Shown piece by piece: positions 16,746 to 23,262 of a DNA stretch of 23,262 nt. Source of the stretch: Phaeoceros laevis (lineage: Eukaryota; Anthocerotophyta; Anthocerotopsida; Notothyladales); contig JBNGIQ010007731.1 in NCBI GenBank assembly GCA_049999765.1, forward strand, positions 1 through 23,262. Reading direction: 5' to 3'. Every line of letters begins with the position of its first letter. Positions within the stretch are counted from its first letter, which is position 1. The notes under the pieces were generated by a model. It searched no databases, had not been told where the DNA came from, and saw only the letters and a list, made by a program, of their open reading frames with translations. Made by a program: the position numbers and the translations under genes.

Positions 16746-19660
16746 TCACTGACTCCGTCTCGTTTCTCCTGCTGCGTGTGAGAGTGCCTCAAAACAGAAA
16801 CCCCAAAACCTTGCCACCGTCATGGAAGGTTGGGGGAGAGGAGGGGAACAACCAAAGCACAAACTTGCAGGTAGTCTGACAACAGCACAACAGGCAGTGA
16901 CTTAGTTCTCTTCACACCAAACCAACCCCACAAACGATAACAACTTTGCACGACATTCTGACATACCTCCTACCACTGAGAACCCCGTGAATGTGTCCAG
17001 TCAGTCTTGAAAGACCAAGCCCACCATACAGATGCGTGAAGAAAGGCATCAATATTTCTCCTATTCAGGACGATCTCTCAAGTAGTTAGCAACACAGAAA
17101 CATCCCAGGTTTCCAAAAATGCACGGAGCTGTCTCCGTGCATTATTGGATGAATTACCCGCAGCAATGAAGCAATCCCAGATATTGATGTTGCAACCTGC
17201 TGTAGCACGCTCTTGACCCACTTTGCTCATAAGCCTGGAGAACTGTTCCACACCCCCTAAATGATCTGCATCTGAAGCATCTTGCTGCTGGTCTAACATA
17301 CTGGGTTTCAGGGGCTCTCTGCTTCCAGAACCAATTTGCCCCGTGGCACTACTGGGATCGTATCGGTCGCAGTTTTTACAACATTTCAAACCTGAGAGAT
17401 GAGGATTGTCCGGTGATAAAGTTTGAAACCATATACCGGAGGGAAATCGTTGTGGGTGTACAAGCCAGATACCCAATTCAACGTACGGACAAACATGAAC
17501 ACATTGGATCAAGAGTTGCAGAGTAAAGGATACTGCAGAGATAGAGACATGAAGAATGGTAAAGTACATGTAAAAGCCCGACACTGTGGGCAGAAGGAGA
17601 AGAAGTGGAGTAAACATCAATGATGCCACCACAATCTGCTCCGCTGTGCAATCGTAGGAGTCCAACCTACTTCTCAGAGGATTTCGCTTAAGTCCCCTGT
17701 TAAAGGAAGAAATGAGCTTCAGTTGTCCAGACAAATACGTATCTAAGACCTCAGAATAACTTTGAACCAGCCTGAGAAATACCTGAATAATCGAAGCAAC
17801 GATGCCAATGTTTGGAGCTGTGTGGAGTAAGCAAACGCTAGGGCTTGATGAAGGATAGATATGTGTAATGTGAAAAATAAAAGCATGTCCACAGTCATTG
17901 CTATATGTATCGTGAACCCCATAAGCATTCCAGAAACTGCTACAACTTGCAACCAGATAGGAAGCACTGGCGCAAGTAAGTAGCACAAACTCGACCACGT
18001 GTGTATAACTTGTAGGGACAGAGTCCCCAACAACCCTGTTAGTTCAGTGTTCAGTTTAAATCCAGCTGGTACTCCCATCAGCCAAATGCAGCCAGACCGC
18101 AGAATGTCATTTGTAACAAATTGTGCCATCCTCCACAGGTAGTGCTCAATGTGGACACGGTGTAGAAGCAGGACTATTCCAGATAATACTCCCAACAGAA
18201 TGTCCACACAGAGAGCCACACCAGTTCTATATCTCAAAACTGAGAGTCTGTGTACTACGGATATGTTGGGAAGATTTGGTCTGCACCAAGAGCTGATGTC
18301 AGAAATGATAGAAAGATAATCAGGCGACTGTCATGGACAGAGTGTAAACCAAAAAGTCTCACCCGGGACCACCCCAGAACAATGTCATTGGCCACGCCTT
18401 CATTTCTATGCACCGGTGAAGTACGTTTCTCACAGTATGGCTGCTTATGGAAGATTTAGTGTGTACAATATCCAGGAGCACAGAGCCAGCTCGGGCAAAA
18501 AAAAAAAATCCAGTACCTATCGCAGCCAGGAGAGCTGCCAAGAAGTACCACGAGATCGAAAATGAACTGCAAACGATGCAAGGCAACTTCCATTACTGTC
18601 CCGTTATGAAAGGACCAAGTCTACCACAAACCTCCAGCAGAAATCACAAGAATCTTAGTTTCGACCAACATACAGGCTTGTTTCAAGCTTCTCCGGTGTC
18701 GTTGAAGGAGTTTGGGTGATGCCTTCATCAATGAACCTTGAACAATTGAGTTGCAAAAGAATCCGGTCCTGCCGCAGGCATTCATCGAATCAACGAGTAT
18801 AAAACCAGTTTGGAACACCGTGCTCAACTTCTACTTCCACTCCCGTACCACATTTGGAACAGCTTGCCGCTCTCCGAGTATCGAAATCCATCGCATTTTC
18901 TTCAGCAAAGTATTCACTTCCGTGCTACCATCTTCGACGGTTGAGCGTGAATCAAAAAATTCCCATGGGCGAGAACAGAAATGGTGACTCCCAAGCCGGG
19001 GCTGGTCGTACATAATCATCTGCATTTTTCACACGGCCAGGTGATTGTGCTAGAGGACCTACCTTCATTCCATGCCGAACGGGACGCAGTGAGAGCACAA
19101 CGTACATGAACATCGGGCTTGCAAACGACGCCGTGAAGTTGCAACCTTTCCAAAACTGGGAACACCCGGATACCGTACTCCTTGCGCTGTCCGGTGGTAA
19201 TTGCTACCTCTGCCCACACTTGAGGCGCTGCTGAGACTGGACGTCCATTAGGCGAGACCCCGTTGCTGCTTCTTGAGCAGCGGATCGTGCCCACAAAACT
19301 TGGCTTGATCCCCTTCTTCAACTCATCAGGCAGCAGAGTAGACAAATGACATAAGCGCGTCTGCAGCAATTCCATCACAGCTCTGATTGGTGAATGAAAG
19401 CCGTACGCAACGCTCGCACCAATTGCCATAGCTACTGTTAGATTATGTTCATATCGAGCCTTGCAGATAGATGTGCTACATTCAACAAGAGGCCACGTAA
19501 GTACCCGCTGCAGGCCTAGCTGCTCGAAGGTACAGGTGGCAGCAACAACGAGGTCCAGGCACTCCTTGTTCCAGTTCACCCACCCCACCAAGGCAATGCT
19601 ACAAGGCTGGATCTGACAGAGGTGCTCAGGCAGCCAGACCCGACACCGCTGCAGCGGCAT
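16746..19660 (-). CDS. GPI1: GPI1/PIG-Q, subunit of GPI-N-acetylglucosaminyltransferase, eight exons
   Basis: PIG-Q is a multi-pass ER membrane subunit of the complex that moves GlcNAc from UDP-GlcNAc to phosphatidylinositol, the first step of GPI-anchor synthesis. Exons inferred: 19660-19106, 19019-18849, 18768-18674, 18566-18363, 18292-17783, 17696-17158, 17060-16967, 16875-16746. Introns are GT-AG (70-107 nt), all in phase, giving 765 aa, somewhat longer than the roughly 700 aa of flowering-plant homologues. Recognisable blocks: CRVWLPEHL at the start, MYDQPRLGSHHF (about 188), GCIWLMGVPAGFKLNTEL, then RLDSYDCTAEQ, FTPLLLLLPTVSGFYMYF, RFPSGIWF, and FFTHLYGG...GVLSGRR near the end. Several hydrophobic segments lie in exons 4-6. 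Exon 8 matches weakly, and the insertion after RFPSGIWF is poorly conserved. Identity as GPI1 is secure; the last two junctions less so. Confidence 0.9.
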
Positions 19661-19930
19661 CTTCCTTGCTCTGCTCCTAGAACCCTAAACCTCCCATCCT
19701 TGAACGCGGCATCTAACCTGGTTCTCCCCACGTTGGGAGGAAGTTGCGCCTGCGAGCTTGAAATGAATATGATCTTGAAATGAATATGATCTTGAGGAAC
19801 CTAATCCACACTTTCAAGGCGTGAATTTCAGAGCATGCTCCCTGCGTCTGATTAGGGGTCCGAAATTTCTCACGTTAGCTCACTCCTCTGCGAGTCACTG
19901 CGAGTCATTGGTGAGGTTGTCAACCGATTG
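19661..19930 (-). promoter_or_regulatory. GPI1 upstream region with a telo-box and a 17-bp duplication
   Basis: AACCCTAAAC at about 19681-19690, some 20 bases upstream of the GPI1 ATG, is a telo-box-like sequence, common near plant transcription starts of housekeeping genes. A 17-bp unit is duplicated head-to-tail at 19757-19773 and 19774-19790. No clear TATA box. Rightward DNA could share this region as a bidirectional promoter if the ORF at 19933 is real. Confidence 0.4.
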
Positions 19931-19932
19931 CG

Positions 19933-20466
19933 TTGAATCCCTCTACAACACGACGAGAACGTTCGCTGAAAACCAATGGCATCCCAGTTATTGCACGGAT
20001 GACAAACAATAACAACCACCACATATTCGCTGTACGTGCGCTTTGGGAATCAAAAGAGGGAAAGGCAACATCGCTGGCGCCGACCAATTTGTGTGCAGGC
20101 CAAAGTGGGTTCATTACTTTGCTACCGCCTCGGATATGCCAGCAGCAAGGTGGCCTTGGAAGTGCGCGAAATGCGCCTCTACCGGAATTTGCGGACCCTG
20201 TGAACATATACTGGTTCATCCGCGAGGAGGGACAGATGACAAGGCCTCAGACCGCAATGGCAGGGACTACGGTTACAGAAGGAGCTTCGGAGGATCGCTT
20301 GTCGAAGCCCACAGGATGGCGGGAACAGAGGCTGGACAAGGCAGGATCATCTTATCCCATGGGTAGAGGTATGCTTTTTACACGTACGGAGTTTGCTGAC
20401 GCCGACGTCACATGGTTTGCAGAGGTTCTCTCGGCGCACACGAGGCATTTTGGTTACAGGGTCTGA
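19933..20466 (+). CDS. Doubtful hypothetical ORF, 177 aa
   Basis: An uninterrupted frame from ATG 19933. Composition is low in hydrophobic runs and I see no domain. It lies between the GPI1 promoter and the PPR relic and could be the leader part of the former PPR gene, since such genes have poorly conserved N-termini. A GT-AG pair near 20365-20422 would join upstream sequence to the PPR frame, but none of the phases I tried works cleanly, so this is kept only as a candidate. Confidence 0.25.
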   Translation: MNPSTTRRERSLKTNGIPVIARMTNNNNHHIFAVRALWESKEGKATSLAPTNLCAGQSGFITLLPPRICQQQGGLGSARNAPLPEFADPVNIYWFIREEGQMTRPQTAMAGTTVTEGASEDRLSKPTGWREQRLDKAGSSYPMGRGMLFTRTEFADADVTWFAEVLSAHTRHFGYRV

Positions 20467-20553
20467 GCAAGCCCAGAGTGCTGGATCCTGGGCTAGCTTT
20501 GGATTCCCAGCAAGTGACTGCTGTGAGGACGACTCGGTTACAACTGTTGTGTG

Positions 20554-21090
20554 TCTACACAAGGACGTTGAAGCTCTTCTTAAGCAGGGGCAACTGGATA
20601 GGGTGCTGGGTTTGCTGTTACGCATTGACCAGTGTTCCTTCGTTAAAACTGTATACGCCTCTCTTGAAGGCATGTGCGGAAAGAAAGGTTATTGCTCATG
20701 CTAAGAGAATACATGCTCTTCTTGCCTGCAATGGGTTATCACTCCCCAACACATTTCTTGGTGAATATTTGGACAACACTTTGGTGAAATCACCTCGCCA
20801 ATGGAACTTCAACGGGGATTGTACTGCCGCTCATCTTTGGTGAAACGTGTCTGATCGACATGTTGGGAAGTGAGGGAGTATTGTGAATAGACAGAATGAC
20901 TTTGATGGGTTTTTCTCGAGTGGCGTGGTGTCATGTCCAGCAGGGTGCAGCGGAGAAGGTTCTACAGCTTATGAGCAAATGCAGGTGGAAGGCGTGAGTC
21001 CAAGTAGTCGGGTATTTGTGGGTATTTGTGAGTATGCATTGTAGGAGCATTGGATGCGCTGAAAGTGTTTGCTGGCAGTTCTCCCGGTCC
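20554..21090 (+). pseudogene. Pentatricopeptide-repeat (PPR) gene relic
   Basis: PPR proteins bind organellar RNA. Three pieces in different frames match the start of a plant PLS-type PPR protein: DVEALLKQGQLDRVLGLL (from 20554); YTPLLKACAERKVIAHAKRI and NGLSLPNTFLGEYL (about 20653-20790), typical of the first repeats; and EQMQVEGVSPSSRVFVGI (about 20975-21030). Frameshifts near 20650 and 20972 and unmatched sequence at 20800-20925 show it is broken. An 11-bp duplication (GGGTATTTGTG, near 21010-21031) adds to the damage. The rest of the repeat array is missing. Confidence 0.75.
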
Positions 21091-21298
21091 TGCACTAGCT
21101 CGCTTTCCTCCTCACTCCACAACTTCGATGCTTATCCCTGGCAGGGATAAGCGACCATCAACTTCACTATCCGAGGAGCTGCTGCCGTAGCAAGCTCTTT
21201 GAGCTCGTTTTAAGCAAAACTTCTCATCGGACTTAGACTCCCACATGTAATCAGCCATGGACCGCAAATAGGCAGCGCAAACAGGTAGCGCAAGCACA
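21091..21298. other. Unassigned DNA after the PPR relic
   Basis: No supported gene. A minus-strand frame (21112-21297) has a Ser/Asp-rich patch (GSSSSDSEVDG) but no recognisable domain. Confidence 0.3.
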
Positions 21299-21493
21299 GG
21301 GACACCGCCACAACCGCAAGCGCAATGATCGATCTTTGGGGAACCCTACGCCCACACTCTGAGGGCAGGGACACCGCCACAACCGCAAGCGCAATGATCA
21401 ANNNNNNNNNNCACTCTGAGGGCAGGGACACCGCCACAACCGCAAGCGCAATGATCAATCTTCGGGGAACCCTACGCCCGCACTCTGAGGGCT
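21299..21493. repeat. 69-bp tandem repeat, three copies, with an assembly gap
   Basis: Units begin GGGACACCGCCACAACCGCA at 21299, 21368 and 21425. The first and third are full length (69 bp) with few differences. The middle one contains N at 21402-21411. The known part of that unit is 47 bases, so one 69-bp unit needs 22 missing bases; the 10 N are therefore a placeholder and more copies may be collapsed. As 69 is 23 codons, an open minus-strand frame repeats every 23 residues, but there is no sign that it is a gene. Confidence 0.9.
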
Positions 21494-21574
21494 AGAAAGG
21501 CCGGCGGAGTAGAGCGGGAGAAATGGGACCGTGAAACAAATTGGACAGATTGTATTAAGACTTTCTGGGTTTAG

Positions 21575-21613
21575 GGCAAATGGTCGGGGCAAATGGTCGG
21601 GGCAAATGGTTGT
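21575..21613. repeat. 13-bp tandem repeat, three copies
   Basis: GGCAAATGGTCGG occurs at 21575-21587 and 21588-21600 and, diverged, at 21601-21613. GCAAATGGT recurs near 21624 and 21652. The array is entered from GGGTTTAGGG, a plant telomere-like stretch, at 21567-21576. Confidence 0.8.
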
Positions 21614-21953
21614 GGAGGTGAGAGCAAATGGTTCCGATTGTGGTTGGGAGGGCAAATGGTCGCGTTTCTACAATCAATCGGCCGCCACGTAAACGTTCCA
21701 TGTTGTGCCTGCCGAGTCAATATTGCCAGGTGGCCGAGTCTTCATGACGCAGTCCATTGGACATTGCCGGTGTGCCTGAAAGTTTCAAGAGGCCAAAGAA
21801 AGCGAGCTGCTCCTTTCGCTTTGCACAACTGACAAATGCCCTAAAAACGAGTAGATGGGTCCCTAGGGTTTGACTCGTAACCATGCACAGAGCTCTTCCT
21901 CTGACCCCGTTTCAAGACTTTTTCAGCGTGTCGTGGGATTCTGGTGAGGCAAG

Positions 21954-22090
21954 ATGGCTAGTAGAAATCCAAGCGCCGGCGATGAACACAACCGGACACC
22001 GATGACTAGTGCAAATCCAAACGATGGACACATCCGGACATCGATTTCTTGTGGGAATCCAGCATTAGCGATGGACACAACCGGACACCG
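21954..22090 (+). repeat. Three imperfect 42-48 bp tandem units, possibly coding
   Basis: Units at 21954-22001, 22002-22043 and 22044-22090 each contain an AATCCA word followed by GATG(G/A)ACACA(A)CCGGACA(C/T)CG. Starting from ATG 21954 the first two units read as related peptides (RNPSAGDEHNRTP, ANPNDGHIRTS), and the third would continue the pattern after a one-base shift. It could be a low-complexity N-terminal exon or merely a repeat. Confidence 0.55.
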
Positions 22091-22500
22091 CTGCAAAATC
22101 TCGCGGAGATGAGCCAAGATACCAAAGCATCATCACCATCTACACCGGGCAGAACACACTATTGACCCCGGCCCAGCGCAATGACTTTCAGACTTGTGTT
22201 GCAGGTTTATGGCGACGAATTCAAGCCGAAGGGTTGCCAGTACTCGGGGAGGAACAATTCGACCAGCTTTTAAAAACCCCTCGCGAGTTTTACGACCACG
22301 CCGGGACCGACGTGGTACGCCAAAAACCGAAAATTATAGCAGTCTACCGTATACACGGAAAGTCACAGCGTATAACGGAGCACCGACAGGCGAATACACC
22401 ACAAACTGGGTTTAGGCGAATCCTAATCATACCGTAGACATACCGTAGAGGAGCGGAGGGCCCGTCTTTCGATGATTTTAAAAATGGACTCCTGGCCTGT
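22091..22500 (+). other. Open reading frame of uncertain status
   Basis: A plus-strand frame is open from about 22097 to TAG at 22435-22437 (ATG 22162 gives 91 codons), with RYQSIITIYTG upstream of the ATG and LLTPAQRNDFQTC across it, then EEQFDQLLKTPREFYDHAG. The amino-acid mix is protein-like, but no family is recognised and no splice model is supported. Confidence 0.25.
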
Positions 22501-22503
22501 AGG

Positions 22504-22528
22504 ATGCGGCCACTTGTAGTGGCCGCAT
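22504..22528. other. Perfect 11-bp inverted repeat with a 3-nt loop
   Basis: ATGCGGCCACT (22504-22514), loop TGT, AGTGGCCGCAT (22518-22528). The GC-rich stem could form a stable hairpin in either strand. No gene end is near enough to interpret it as a processing signal. Confidence 0.8.
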
Positions 22529-22529
22529 T

Positions 22530-23262
22530 AGTGCTAACTGATTCCCGCCTGTGATCGAGCCGTCATGCGTGGCGACTTTGCGCGGAACGAAAACTTCTGG
22601 AAAGCTCGTCTGCACGCATCTAATGCAACTAAAACATCACAACGAAGGTGGCGCCCTAAGTTCCATTACGGGCTAAACACTTCAGGGCATTCGCATTGAG
22701 GCGCTTTGCCAAGAGTTTTAGGGTTACGCCCGCCTCTAGACTCAGCAATCAACAAGACTGCCGCAGCGGTGTAAAAGGCACGTCGGCAGCCGGCGTCCCC
22801 TTTTCTATCGAAACGCCAATCCCCCACGGTTGTAGTCCCACCTTTAATGGCAAGGTACGATCTGCCTGCTGCTGCTCGAGCAAGTGGGCACATAAGGCTT
22901 CGGCCTAGGGAGAAATTGAGGAATGAACCCCTGGGGGAATTTGTCCCCCACCCGTATGTCCCTGCAGCAGATGGGGTCACAAAGGCGGGATCATTTGATG
23001 CAGACATCCTCTATGGAAAGTTATGTGTTTAAAGCTTAGTTACGACGGCTTAAGAAACGGTGGAAATGTTATTATTTAAATCTTAAATTTTTAAAATACA
23101 ATAAAAAGGAGCCTAGTCCTGTATCATTGAGACAACGGCCAAAATAAGGAATTTTAATTCTTTCGGTGAAATCGGGACGCCGGTTGCCGGCATCCTCGTT
23201 TTTACGAAAAGACTGATACCTACGCGATTCGGTGTAAACGGGCACATCGGCAGCCGGCATTC
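22530..23262. other. Unassigned terminal region
   Basis: No supported gene. Both strands have open frames of 61-113 codons around 22666-23032, a common result of GC-rich sequence. An AT-rich stretch with TTTAAA words lies at 23060-23110. Confidence 0.3.
22767..23262. repeat. Dispersed 31-bp GCCGGC motif, three copies
   Basis: Related 31-33 bp segments begin CGGTG(T/A)AAA and end in a GCCGGC(G/A)T core: 22767-22797, 23164-23194 and 23230-23262. The last two are 66 bp apart. Short minus-strand frames through them share DAG-RR-style words, but these are too short to call genes. The array continues past the window. Confidence 0.6.

Noticed and set aside
17423-17623. 66-codon plus-strand ORF inside GPI1
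   Set aside because: It is antisense to conserved transmembrane exons of GPI1.
21112-21458. Minus-strand hydrophobic repeat protein read from the 69-bp array
   Set aside because: The frame stays open simply because the unit is a multiple of three; no start context, conserved domain or codon pattern supports a gene.

Overview
This looks like nuclear DNA of a land plant, most likely a lycophyte such as Selaginella. That is an inference. It rests on two intact host genes with eight to ten exons and very short introns (mostly 55-107 nt), a fern/lycophyte-style PPR relic, a plant-type GPI1 gene, Ty1/copia and LINE relics, TTTAGGG-like motifs, and an endonuclease-less Penelope-like element of the kind reported from Selaginella telomeres. 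No bacterial operons, rRNA, tRNA or CRISPR were seen. A run of 10 N at 21402-21411 marks an assembly gap.

Layout. 1-5650 is a decayed minus-strand Penelope-like retroelement. Its reverse transcriptase is at 671-2495 and an upstream region, probably the front of the same long reading frame, is at 2566-4579. Related TTTAGGG-rich repeats lie on both sides (1-345 and about 5220-5650). 5735-7906 is a 5'-truncated plus-strand LINE. 7907-11790 is a minus-strand Ty1/copia relic with a candidate 400 bp 3' LTR, broken pol frames and a 5' end missing before the protease active site. 11790-13000 holds repeats and unassigned DNA.

13056-19660 is the genic island. A ten-exon plus-strand gene for a 781-residue IQ-motif protein of unknown function runs toward an eight-exon minus-strand gene for GPI1/PIG-Q, a subunit of the enzyme that starts GPI-anchor synthesis in the ER. 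I worked out both exon structures by hand: every junction uses GT-AG and keeps the frame. A possible 56-codon two-exon gene sits between their 3' ends. The GPI1 promoter faces rightward DNA holding a doubtful ORF and then a frameshifted PPR pseudogene (20554-21090).

21100-23262 has no gene I can identify. It holds several independent tandem repeats (69 bp, 13 bp, about 45 bp and a 31 bp GCCGGC motif) and a perfect 11-bp inverted repeat.

The most interesting item is the Penelope-like element. It has a telomerase-related RT, no visible GIY-YIG domain downstream, telomere-like motifs at its 3' side in the orientation expected for priming on a G-rich overhang, a possible head-to-tail partner, and interlaced complementary segments in its 3' region that pair fully only as sense-strand RNA.
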